DNA of 64,000 bases from Rhynchonema sp. JSB1_4 (taxonomy: Eukaryota > Nematoda > Chromadorea > Monhysterida > Xyalidae): contig JASAMV010000684.1 of NCBI GenBank assembly GCA_030248065.1, positions 111,873 to 175,872 of the forward strand, in the 5' to 3' direction. Shown piece after piece: positions 33,892 through 46,000 of the stretch. Numbering within the stretch: position 1 is the first letter of the stretch; each line of letters opens with the position of its first letter. The notes under the pieces were generated by a model. The model saw only the letters and a program-made list of their open reading frames with translations. It was not told where the DNA came from and made no database searches. Both the position numbers and the translations under genes were made by a program.

Positions 33892-34605
33892 ATGATATCG
33901 GACGTAAAGGTCGGTTTTTACATTCGAACGCTACTCAAAACTCCGAAAATCTTGAAACAATGTTTGATGATGGTGCTCATGCTTCGCATACCCTACGCCG
34001 CAATTGTTTGGTCGCTGACAGCTGTTGAAATTTTGAAGGACTTGCACGCCAGAAGTATTTGGTGTAAGTTAGCTTTTTTGTGCTTTTCGATTTCGCTTGC
34101 GTAATTTATTGATAAGCATCCAATCAGAGAGATGCTTTCAGATTTCGTCACTGTCGCCCTAATTCTGCTGTTCCTAGTTCCCGATCCGTTGCTGATTTAT
34201 GTTATCGCCAGAAATCGTCTCAGCTCAGGTCGATACAAACTTAATCTAGTTCGAGATGCCGTTGTGTTGTCCTTGGGTTTTCTTGTTGCGATCGGTCTGT
34301 GCATAAAGTTCCCTCTGCCACACGCGTCGGCAACAAAACATTGGCACTCCAGCGTTAAACATGGCGCGAAATTTTTCATGACAAGCGTGATTTACGTGGT
34401 CAGTCAGTTTGTGTAGTTTTCTCACTTGAATATACCTAAACTTTGCGCCTCAATATAGCCAAATCGCAATCAGGTACCTGCTTCTATTCTACTGTACATG
34501 TTGCAAGGAATGGATGGCACCGATCAGAACAAGGTGGAAAAGGAACCCGATGTGAAAAGCGTCTGGTTTACAGACAGCCCAGTTGATGTTGTACACACTG
34601 TGTGA
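33892..34605 (+). CDS. Small multi-helix membrane protein, copy 2
   Basis: Tandem paralogue of 32099-32864. Exon 1, 33892 to about 34070, encodes MISDVKVGFYIRTLLKTPKI and a helix (LMMVLMLRIPYAAIVWSLTA). Exon 2, from about 34130 to 34398, encodes DFVTVALILLFLVPDPLLIY, RDAVVLSLGFLVAIGLCI and TSVIYV. The last exon, from about 34471, encodes VPASILLYMLQGMDG and ends ...DVVHTV at 34605. The shared blocks LRIPYAA.VWS, SDFVTV.LILLFL and VIYV with the first copy, at equal spacing, show common descent. Function unknown; four helices predicted by eye. Confidence 0.6.
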
Positions 34606-36558
34606 TGACCAATCGTAATCTATAAGTTCGAATTTGTTGACTACTGTTGTGTAATTAATGTATGCATGCCAGTTGGCCATGGCAATTGAAATTTGCGCAA
34701 CTTTATGGATGATTTTCTGTCCTCAAAACGCTTTAAAATTCCGGGGACACAAAAAGATGAAGCAAGCCTGACAGTATCTAAGGTTAACAGTGAGAAGGTT
34801 TCGTGCTAAATTCAAGGTGCACTCCCTGAAGCATCTCCAACAAATAATCGTCTCTGGATTAATATTGGGCTGAAGTATGAGAAAATTGCCGAAAACTCCC
34901 TGCTCTGCTTTGTTGTGCGTTGACCATGTATGGTGTGCTGACTGCATCAAATGTTATGTGCAAACAACCCTTGCCACATTTACAAGCAGCTCGAAAACAA
35001 ACCATCTGCACGAGCAAACAACTGTGACCACCCTTATGAGACATGGAAGTTATAGGTCGCATACGCGTCACCACAAGGAGGGTGGCATTTCGATAACTGT
35101 ACGCTTGTATGCTACGGTCACAACAATGCGATCCGAAAAATAAAAATAAGCCCTCTTAGCAGATCCGAGAAATACCCCGAGTGTACTGTGGAGCAAGTTT
35201 ACCGCGGATGCCATGAATTTGTCTCTATTGGCAAGCAAGGGTACTACTCAACCAGTGGCAAGAAAATGAGCCATTCGGAATTCTCAGGTAGTCTTAATTT
35301 TGATTGAGAAGAAATGAACAGTTTTATTTTTTAACCTACAACCTCTAAACGCCTGCACACATGCAACGAAAAAATCAACAGCCAAGACGCTTTGACTAAG
35401 TCTGAACGACGGACACAAGCAACATAAACTGGCAAATCATAAACCACGTGTACTCTGTTTTCGAGAAATGATAGCAATGCGTAGGAAATAAATGATAGCA
35501 AACGAATACGTATTTATAGTGGCAACAGTTTCCAACTGACATGGGAAACCACGGCGCTAGAATGTGTTGTAACAGTTGTACGCACAAGTATTATGGGTAT
35601 GCCATCAATACGCTCGTCCTTACTCGTAAACAATGTCGTTTTTTGTGGTGAGCCCGGTGGGGGAAAACCAGACGCATTTATCAAGCGCTTTCGAATGCGA
35701 GAGATGTTGTCTAGTGGTTAAGCGTGGACCAGCCGAGGGAAAATTGAAAATAACAACGCACCAAAATTAATCACATGCTTGACGCGTCACGACAGCATGG
35801 TCATAAACTGTTCTAAGAAATGGTCATGTTTGAATAGTAAACAGTTTACCGGCCTTGGAAAAATACATGGTGTTCGAAGGAATTATCTAATTTAAATATT
35901 TTGATCGTGCTACTTCTGACAAGCGCAGCAATTGTTTTTAACTTGTAATTTGCGCGTACCGTGAGTTAAGTAAATCAAAAATATTGTCTGAAAAGGCACA
36001 ATTTTAAAGCCGCGGGTGCAGTTAATTTACAATGTGTACACGTTATGTGTATGCGTTTTTTACTCTGTTCTCTAAAAAAAGAGTTGACTGAGTTTATTAC
36101 TGAACAGGTCTCAGCATTCATTGTTATTCCTTTATCAGCCAAACTGCGTGCACGAATTCAATGTCTTGACGTGAATATTTGTGATGACATTGGGTCCAAT
36201 TCACGAAATCACTCGCGCACTATTTGGCTTACGCAACCCGATTGCGCACGCTCTCCACATTGGCTCGTATGGTCTTCACTTTCAAAGCGGGCGTGCATTG
36301 CGTCAAGCATTTGAATGTGCGACATTTTCGTTGCGCAAATCGATTGCGCTACCCAAATGTCATCTACTTTACTGTTGGGGATAATTACATCAACGTTACA
36401 TTAATCGGCTTTGAGTTTCAAGAGCCCATTTGCGCGCAATAGGCATTCGATAGTCCCACCCATTGGTGAAGTAGTCGTATTGCTTATATATTTCTTGTCG
36501 GAAAATTTTTCTTTTCTTCCTACAATATACGTTGTTTACTCATTAAAATACGTAGGCG
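34606..36558. other. Long intergenic region, nothing recognised
   Basis: No open frame with domain or splice support. The frame at 34877-35143 has cysteines (CADCIKCYVQ) but no recognisable pattern and no signal peptide. Confidence 0.4.
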
Positions 36559-38969
36559 ATGGTGACAAAAACTGCATTAATTATCTTCATCTACTGCACG
36601 CCGGTCTGCCTGGCACCATGCGGTGATGCCGGCTCGTTTGTGCATAGTTTCGCTCCAGACATGCCCTCCTTTGCGGCTCAGGCTATGTGCTCAGTAATCA
36701 CATGGGAGGCAAATTGCAAATCTGTAAGTAACACTGGTACCGGTGAATACAGATACAGATTTCGTTTTGTTCAATTTCATTAAAGTTCTGGGTAAGACTT
36801 AGAGATTCTAAAACTTTTCAAACTTTTAAAGCAAGAAGTTTTCGTGAATAATCGCGACTAATTTTAGCCTTGCTTCTGGTCCTCTGCATGCATCGGCGGT
36901 GGTGGACGAATGATAGTACGCGCCGTGAATGCTTCAGGGTGAGATCAGGCTTCGAGGCCATGCACTGAAACAATAAAAATTTACAACAGTTTCCTTTGCA
37001 GTTCTACAGCACAGATGAAGTGTTGTGCGCCGATGGTGTCCAGATTCACCCAATGTTTTCCTGTCATCCAAGAAACTGGATATCTCAGTGCATTACGCAT
37101 TCCACAGCCCGAGCAAGGGAATGCAGTGGTATCTGCGCCAACCAATGTGAAGATTTCTAAAAGCGACAGGTACATATTGGTCTCTAAAAATATCAGAAAT
37201 GGGTTCTCATTTTTTGTATAACTTACTGGGCTAAAAATCGTGTTGAGGAACGGTTGGGTGCTAGAGATGGATATTTGCGACATGACACCCGATGACGAGT
37301 TCTATTGTGATTCGAATGGAGAGCGAAGAAAAACAAAGGACAACGACGACCGAAGAAAGGACACGACTAAGAGGACGACAACAACAAGACGTACAATAAC
37401 AACAACGATTCAGACAGCAACAAGGACTACAAGGACAACAGCAAAGGCCACGACGAACAGCACGACAAAACGACGGACAAGTTTAAATGAATTTTTTGCA
37501 TGCATCCACTTATTTGCATCCATAATTACTGTTCAAAGGAATAAGTGATGAGTGTGCAAGACTATCACCATAAAGAAACAGTGACCGCTGTAATGGTTGC
37601 AGCACTTCAATCACCACATGCAACGAAGCAGTCCAAACAGTCTGCCACTGAGGTCAAATTACGCGATGAAGTACGCCCACTACCACTCAACACTGAGCAG
37701 TCATCGAAGGCCGGCGAAACCAGATCGCGCCTATTCTGTCCGCCAAACACATACGTTGCCAATATACGATTTGGTAAAAACAAACGATTCCAGCGAGCCA
37801 GTAAAGAAAAATTTGATGATTTCGATATCAAGCTGGAATGCAAACCGTTTGCACGTTCACGCTCGCCACAGGTTGGGATCACGGTCGGTTTCAAAAAAAT
37901 ACGGACTAAAACTACGTTTCTTAAAGGTGGAGGCGCCTTCTTGCGTACTTAAAGCTCTGTTCTCCCTATCCGAGGACAACCTGCAGTTTGACGACCACTC
38001 GCGCGTATGTACTTGCGACGAACATTTGTCAGGCATTCTTTCAAAAGGGGTTTCAGTGAACGGAGTAACGAAGCGATTGTAAGTTTGCGTAGACTTTGAT
38101 ATTCATATTCGTATGCAATGTACATCCGCTTCTGATCAGTTAACAGCAGAATAGAGCACTACGTTATAGTTTACTCTTTGCAGTATTGCTTTCCGCTGCT
38201 GCACCGCCCAAGATAAAGTTCCGGACTTGGGCAGCTGCAAATACACAGCGATGAGATACATTCACGAACCTTGGGCTACTTTGATTGATACCAGCAAAAA
38301 AATAGCCGCCGGACAAGTGATACAAGCGATTTCTATATCGTTAGGCACGATTTCCTGCCATTTTCCTAGCGTTTCCAAAAACATTTACAGTAGATCTGTT
38401 AGAAGAGCTTTCTTTCCAGCGATGGCTACATTCGGGCTCGCGTTTGCCGGTACAGAATTGAAGGGATCGACATCAAAAGTTGGAGCAAGAATCTACTTTA
38501 CGGTGTCATGTCATCAACGCCACGTACATTTAAACAATTTTTGTGTAGAAATTGAGCACGAAGTGAACAAGTGTCACGGTCAACGAGACAGAAATCCGAA
38601 GGGAATCCAGACTTTCATCGATGGAAGGCAGCAGGGAGAATGCGCCATACCGGATAATCATCCTTTCAGCTGGCCAGAATATAGAACCAGTATTCAATGT
38701 TGGTACTTGTTTTTACACTTTCTTTTCTGACAGGTGATATGTACGTATCCTGCAGACTAGATGACCATTCCTTTCAGATCACGCCGGAATTCGCAAACCG
38801 GCAACAATGTTCGAAAGTGAACAACACATTTGTGCCACTGGTTATTACGTTTACTCTATCAGAAAATTCAACCGCACTGGCGTACCGCATGAGGCACAAC
38901 GGTTTACAAAAAATTGGGCTTGATTTCACAGAGTCAACTGAAATTCATGCTAAACTTACTTTGGGCTAA
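36559..38969 (+). CDS. Secreted Thr-rich protein with Cys modules (possibly dermatopontin-like)
   Basis: Exons: 36559-36723, 36868-36937, 37002-37169, 37247-37480, 37582-37871, 37927-38078, 38184-38698, 38734-38969, phases consistent. Signal peptide MVTKTALIIFIYCTPVCLA. First part Cys-containing (ITWEANCKSPCFWSSACIGG, MKCCAPMVSRFTQC), then a long Thr/Arg-rich linker (RTTTTRRTITTTIQTATRTT), then two stretches: CPPNTYVANIRFGKN...KLECKPF and CDEHLSGILSKGVSVNG...FRCCTAQ. The FRCC element preceded by a Cys-x-Gly segment resembles the DERM pattern (RxWxFxCC) of dermatopontin, an extracellular matrix protein, but agreement is loose. The last exon has no recognised motif. The 37247 acceptor (GTTGAG) is weak. 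The neighbour at 40098 shares a similar CC-motif, which suggests related extracellular proteins. Confidence 0.6.
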
Positions 38970-40097
38970 GTTCTGCCCAGTGTTTCGTGCGAGACAAAAT
39001 CCTCGTTGTCGTTCACAAAACACTGGGAGCAAAAACAATAAATTGTAGTGCGCTCAGATTTTTTTAAAGCGAACGAAACGCTGTTACTCGTGAAGAAGCT
39101 GGAAGGCAGTACAAGGACTACACATTTGTAAGCCGATGTCACGAACTCACCACGTCGACGTGTGTAAGTTCACAACAGAACACACGTGCAAAGGAAACAA
39201 CCTTGACGTTGGCCGAAATTAGTGGTCCAAGGCTATCATTATTATTGGAACAAATTATTATTCCAACAAAAGTTTCTCTATATTGTCTACAAGTTCCACA
39301 TGGGCAAGTAAAACTCCAGCCAGGGTTGGGCAAAAAAAACGACGGCGTTTTTTCTTAAAAAACGACGTTTTTTTAAAAAAAACGCCTGGGTCGTTTTTCG
39401 TTTTTTTTAAATCCTGAATTTCCTTGATTTTCCCTGATTTTTCAGGGAAAGTACCCTGATTATCAAGGAAAATCAATTTTTGTCCCATTTTTTTCAAAAA
39501 ATTTTCGACCAATTTTTACTTTGTCGAGATACGTCGATATACGGAGTTTGACTTTCAGTGATGACCCCGGCCAAAGTTGGTCCCATGATGCGGGTCTGAT
39601 ATGGGATCTTAACAACTCGCTAGAAAAGGGTTGAAACCCGTTTATTTTGCGTCAGAACACATAGAATTACTTCATTTAACGACGTTTTCTTCCCAACATG
39701 AACGTTTTCCAATTTTTTGGGGGCATATTTTGGTCATCTGGGCGTTTTAAAAAAACGTTTTTTTTAAAAACTTTTTTTTTTTCAAAAAAAAACGTTTTTT
39801 TTTTAAAAAAGATTTCTTGAAAAAAAAAACGTTTTTTGCCCAACCCTGACTCCAGCTTCCGTTAAAAAAGCTTTATTTTCTCTAAAAATTAGACTAGCGC
39901 ATAGGAAACCTGAGGCAGGTGAAATTTTCAAAAGGTTGTCCATGTTGATGAAACAACACTGTATTTTCACTCCACACACTTACATCATTTTTTGCACCCG
40001 GTGCTGGTGGAAACTATACATTGCAAATTCAAGCAATATACGTTAAGCAACATTATCTTGTACGCGATTATAATTCTGATACCACACCATTTTTCAG
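38970..40097. other. Intergenic, largely occupied by a hAT element
   Basis: Apart from the transposon at 39321-39848, no feature could be supported. Confidence 0.5.
39321..39848. mobile_element. hAT-like MITE, TSD ACTCCAGC
   Basis: Begins CAGGGTTGGGCAAAAAAA and ends TTTTTTGCCCAACCCTG. Flanks 39313-39320 and 39849-39856 are both ACTCCAGC. It is nearly identical over its length to the copy at 57210-57716, apart from homopolymer lengths and a few substitutions. No ORF; the interior carries several AAAACG/CGTTTT runs. Confidence 0.93.
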
Positions 40098-43000
40098 TAT
40101 TGCTTCTGGAAAAAAGAATGCACACAGCCGTTCAATCGTCCGTACCTCCCCCCGACGAAGTTGTGGTTTGTAGCTGGTTGGCGCAGTTGGTGGGACAAGG
40201 AACGAATGCAACGCAATGTCCAGGTGAAACATGGAGATGTGTTTTATGTCGGTTGAGTCTCTCGAGATCACTGATCATCTTCTTGCTCCCTTTATTTCCG
40301 TTTTTTATTTTTATGATAATTCACATCTCTTTCTTTCGACCGTAGACTGTTTTTAATTAGGCGTCTTCAAACTTCGTCGTCAGGTTTTTTGTGGCGTTAC
40401 CGTTGAACCTGAGTAAAAAAATAAATTGATAAATGAATTAAAAGAGTTCCTGTGATTTTTTGTCACCGGAGAGTGCCTAATGCAGCAAGACCCCCGATGG
40501 CTTATTTGGCACACACATTGGATTTAAGATTTTAAAGTGCCAAATAAGCGGCGACGGTATTTCTTCGCAAAAACTCCGAATAATTCCCCACTTTGGGCTT
40601 AATCGGAATATTGCTGCAGCATAAAACTGTGTCCATTGTCTTTTGAATAGTCAGATGGCCGGTTTTCTTTCTTATGAGGTTTATAAACGGTGCAATTGCT
40701 TGCGTTCGGGCTACTTTAAACCACTCACACTCGGGCTGCTTGTTAAAACGAAAATTGCACTGTTGTAGTTCTTATTCTTATGTTTTTGCGTGTAACAGAG
40801 TGCTTTGTATGAAGTGTTCATGAGGCACGAACAAACTTTTCTCCCCAAATAATACCCCAGAGGCTTGTTCGGAACGTTTACAAATAAGCCTCCAGTGCGG
40901 ATCTATTTGGACGACTGATGTGGCATTCTAAGGGAGTATGGCTTGTCTTGAGTTTTTCTGGTGGACAACAGCCCGGAACCGTCACATTTCAGGTTCTGTG
41001 CTGCGAAAGTAAAGGCCTGATGCCGATCGCATGTCGCCAAACGCCACAGTACCGCGATTCCAACAACACGCTAACCCTTTTGAGACCGAGGTTCAAGGCC
41101 GCGAGACCAGACCAAGATCCTAATGAGGAACTAGATATTGTTGACGGAGAGGTGATCCGAGACATCGATCAGCAGTACATCAGGGAGTAGGTCTAATTGG
41201 CCGAAGTACTAGCAGTGCGCAACCACTTGCAAACTTTAATCGTGATTTTTGTGTTGTCTATCACAGTAATAAATGATACACTGCAATGGCCGGTATTGTA
41301 AACGAATTTCTTAAAGTGTTTTTGCAGTGAACTTGTGATGCGCTTCAACATCTGCCGCGTCATGACTCAACCAGACCCAGAATTGGCGCAATGTTCGGAC
41401 AGATGCTACGACTGTGATGACGTGTTGGACATGATGAACTCGTTTGTTGAGGTTCGATTTCGATAGCTTGTTATGCTAGGCCACCTAAATTATGGGTTAG
41501 TTTCTGCATTTGCTATGTATCTTTTCCAGCTGCCAAGTTTTGAGAACAAAAATACGCTATTCAACCTTATTTAAGCCCTTTACGCTGTTCGGTGTGGCAG
41601 TCAGTCCGAAATTGCTCGAAGAATGTAGGGAAGAGGAGGAACGCCGGCGGCAAGAGGAACAAAAGACCCGCGAACGGGAACCGAATCGGGACAGCAAGGT
41701 GTTCTTTCAAACTTTGTCCTGATCTACTGAACTTTATTGTCTTAGCTGTAACAGCATGGTGAGTACAATTTGCACACGTTCGTTCAGGATGGGAACCAAA
41801 ACAACCAAGATTCGAACCAACCAAACCAAGATGGCAGCCAACCAAACCAAGATGGCAGTCAGACGGGACAGACCTCGAATCAGCAGGGCGGCTCACAACA
41901 AGGAACAAACACGCAAGGGGGACAGACTGGTACGCGATCGACCGTCCGACCTTTCCTGAATGCAGCATCAACAAAAAACATCATTTGTGCCGCAATTGCT
42001 AAATGAATGCAATTGTGATCTTGCCTCAACTATTACACTAATAGTGTTGCATGGTTTTGTAGGCAGTCAAGGAGGTTCTCAAAGTGGAACTCAAGGTGTT
42101 GGCGCACAACAAACAGGATCTGTGAGTGCCTGATGAATACTTGACTGCTTTCAATGCAAGGCCAAGTGACCTTCTGGTGCCATTTAGGGTCAATGGGCAG
42201 ACGGAGCAAGCCTGAATCCACTTCAACAGCAATTACTAGCACAGTTGCAATCTTCTGGTTTCTCGCCCGCGCAAGCGCTGCAGATCGCACAAGTTGGTCG
42301 TTTTACAATGGTGCAACGATGTTTTTGTACAATTTAATATTTGGTCAGGTGTCCGATTTCATAGCAACCGGTCTTGTGGCGGGAGGAGTTGTGGGCGGTG
42401 TTGTACCTGGTGTTATCGGCGGTATCATTGTCGCCTCGCAGTTGGGTGCGAGCAATTTTGAGGCCATTGTTGGGGGTCCATGGGCTCCGAACATTGCAAT
42501 GCAGGAGATTTGTCCGAGTGAGTGCGTTATTAGCAGTTGTTATCCAATTTGTTGTCGTGTTGCAACTGTTGTAGCAAACTGATGCGAAACCTGAGCTTTT
42601 TTAATTCACATTGTTTATGTTTCAGTAAACTGTGCTGTAAGCGAGTGGACTGCATGGAGCGACTGCACAGTGACCTGCGCTGGTGGGACACAGCAACGAA
42701 CACGTACGATCATCACACAACCGGTCAGAGGTGGCGCTGCGTGCCCCGCATTGTCTGAGACGCAATCCTGCAACGAACAGCCGTGCGGTTCGTTTTGTTT
42801 TCTAAGATGCGCAGTGGCTCAAGAAACTTGTTTAAAGTGTCAACAACATCATCGTACAGCGTCATGTCCGGCAATGCTTGGCGACGCGACAGACACGTAC
42901 AGCCCGGCACAGGTCGACGGCAAATCACTGGTAAACGAGCAGGTCACATCCACCTGCGCTGGTTAGTCAGCACCTGGCGTATGCAGTTGCAGTAAACACG

Positions 43001-46000
43001 AGCAAAGTTATTAAATCTACGTTTATGTCGATATCCCAGGAATTGGCGATAATACAGAAGTGCTTGTTGACGAGACAAACATCGTGTATTGGACCACGCG
43101 CACTGAGACTTGTCAGGATACCAGCAAATGGACGACCACACAGACGTACAACTGCAAAAAGAGTACAGCACATCGGATATTCTGTTTCGGCACTGGTACA
43201 CTGCAGAAGTAACTTATTTCAGCATGTCCGTTGGTTGAAAATATCGATGGTCTGACGGTGCACACGATACAGACGCCGTACAGCACAACGGCTACAAACA
43301 GCAGGTTGGCCGTTTAGGAAAGAACAGCCGATTAGCGGTCATGTGGCAAATTTGAAAAATATTGCACTGCTCGCTTTTTTTACCTTTGGGATACGGACGT
43401 AGCGTACATATGTACGTTCACCATGCTCAGGGTGGTAGCGGGCACGACAGTGACTCTGACATGCGCTGGAGTTGGCGAAACAATGTTGCTTGTCAATGAC
43501 AAAACCGAATACTCGACCGCCGCAAAGGCAATGACTTGTGGGGAAGACGGCCTGTGGGACTGGGGTCAAAAAGTCAGCTGTCAGCCGGGTTGGTTCGTTT
43601 GAAAAATATAATGCAACTGGGGAATTTAATTTCAAACGGTCAGGGTTCGACTTTCAGTCTGCATAGTTGAAGAGCTGATCAAGACCTTCATTGCGGACGC
43701 CGAAACTCCGACAGTGGACGTTGGTACGAGCGTGTTTCTGACCCAGGACTCGAAACGATACGTGAAGAACACCTCTCCCAACACGGTTACTGTCAAATGC
43801 TCAAATTATGATGCTCCTCTGCACCTCAGGTCAGTGTACATGCAATCGTTTGAAGATGACAGAGTCAAACAACCAAGCAAAAATCACTTCAGAGTATGTC
43901 AACCAAGCATTAGCATCGCCAACTGTAAAAGCGCGGATCAGACGGTTACCTGCACGGGCACAACACCAGATTGGGACAAGAAAACGTACACCTGCGCTGC
44001 CAGTTGGTTACAGGAACAACTTTGAATTTGGGCTGCATGATATTACGTCTCTCAAAACAAACTTGATTTTGTGCACACAGCCTGTCCGGCTTACGGTCAC
44101 ATTGGTGGCACGTACGAGGCGTGGACGGTGGGCACCACTTACACTCTCGGAGGCGAAACTGGCGACTCACCAGCTGGAAGTGGTCGCTACCTGTACGGCA
44201 CTGTTCTGAAGATTACGTGCTCCGACATTGGTAGGTGACACCGACATTGCACATTATTTTTACAAGCGTCAAGGCAATTATGCATGTTTTTATTCTTGAT
44301 GAACACTCCTCAAAACAGCGTTGATAGATCAACTTTGTTTTTCACTAACATTGAACCTGTCTTACCGAATCAAGTACTACCTGTTAATTCAAGGCACAAG
44401 CCAACTGTTGTACAACGAGGCTGTCTACACAAATGCGATCAAAGATGTAACGTGTGAGAAGCAGACAGCAGCACCGACGACAGCCAAATGGAATTGGGGA
44501 GCGAACGAAAGGGCTGATTGCCAGAAAGGTGTTTAGGGGCTCTTCCTGTGTAACGCGTCGCTTAATTTTTAGATCGCAATTGCCGTGTTCAACATATCTT
44601 CACATTCAGTTTGCATAGTCGAAGAGCTGATCAAAACGTTCGTTAGCGACGCCGAAACTCCTACCGTGGACGTCGGCACGAGCGTGATTCATACGCAGGA
44701 CGCAAAACGATTCGTGAAAAATAGCGCTCCAAACACCGTTACAGTGAAATGCTCGGACTATGATGACCCCCTACATCTCAGGTCCGTAACTTGTTTTCTG
44801 ATTGCCAGACGTTTATGTCCTAGTCTTTTATGAGCGTGGCGCGTTTATTGGCGTAGTCGTTTATCGGCCCAAATTTGGGGGTTTTCGGCTTTTATGGGCA
44901 TCTGACAATGCTGCGGCTTCGGTACAGAGATCATGTGTCAGGAAGAACGTTCTCAATGTTGCTTCAGAATCTGTCAACCCAGTATCAGCATCGCCAACTG
45001 CAAAAATGAGGATCAGACGGTGACTTGCACTGGAGCGACACCCGATTGGGATAAGAAGACGTACACTTGCGCTGCAAGTTAGTCATTACGATGCACATGC
45101 GGCTGTGCATGTACATAGATCTTACAAGCCACAGTCACTATCGCGTGCAGCCTGTCCGGTCTACAACCATATCGGTGGAACCTATATTGCCTGGACGGTG
45201 GACACGACTTACACTATTGGAGGTGCAACTGGCGACTCACCAGCCGGAAGTGGTCGGTACCTGTACGGCACAGTTCTGAAGATTACGTGCACTGACATTG
45301 GTAAGTGACAGGACCCCTAACAAATGCGTCGCATCCGAGTTGATTTATATCAATGCTTACCGATTGCTAGCATTCACGGCCTAAAAGGAACATGCCATTT
45401 GATGCTTGCAGGCACAAAGCAGCTGCTTTACAACGAAGCAAACTACTTCAATGATGTTAAAGATGTGACTTGCGAAAAGCAGACGGCAGCACCGACCACA
45501 GCTAAATGGAATTGGGGGGCGAACGAAAGGGCTGATTGTGTGAAAGGTCTGTGTGACTCTGTGATCCCGTTCCTTTTTCCTTACCTTTCCTGTCGAAGAT
45601 CGTTGCACTGCTCGAGCCACTTAGGCTGTGATTAGATAAACGCGGGATGGCAAATTTCTGCATTCCGCATTCCGCGTTTATCTGCTCACCTTTGCGGAGT
45701 TTTAAATTTCTGCAAGTAAATTTGTGCTTTTGGTCAAACATCTCAGTTGCTGTTTGCGTTAACACGCAACATTTTGAGGTCAGCACGCTGGAAGTTGTCA
45801 TCGTCACCCAAGCACGCACCATTCCGCAAAGGTGAGCAGGATAAACGCGGAATGCGGAATGCTGAAATTTGGAATTACGCATTTATCTGCTCACCAATTT
45901 CCACATTCCGCATTTATCTAATCGCAGCCTTATGCCTTCACTCACAACATTCACTCACATTCCAGTGTGCAAGAAGACAGATCTGACCAATAACTTCAAG

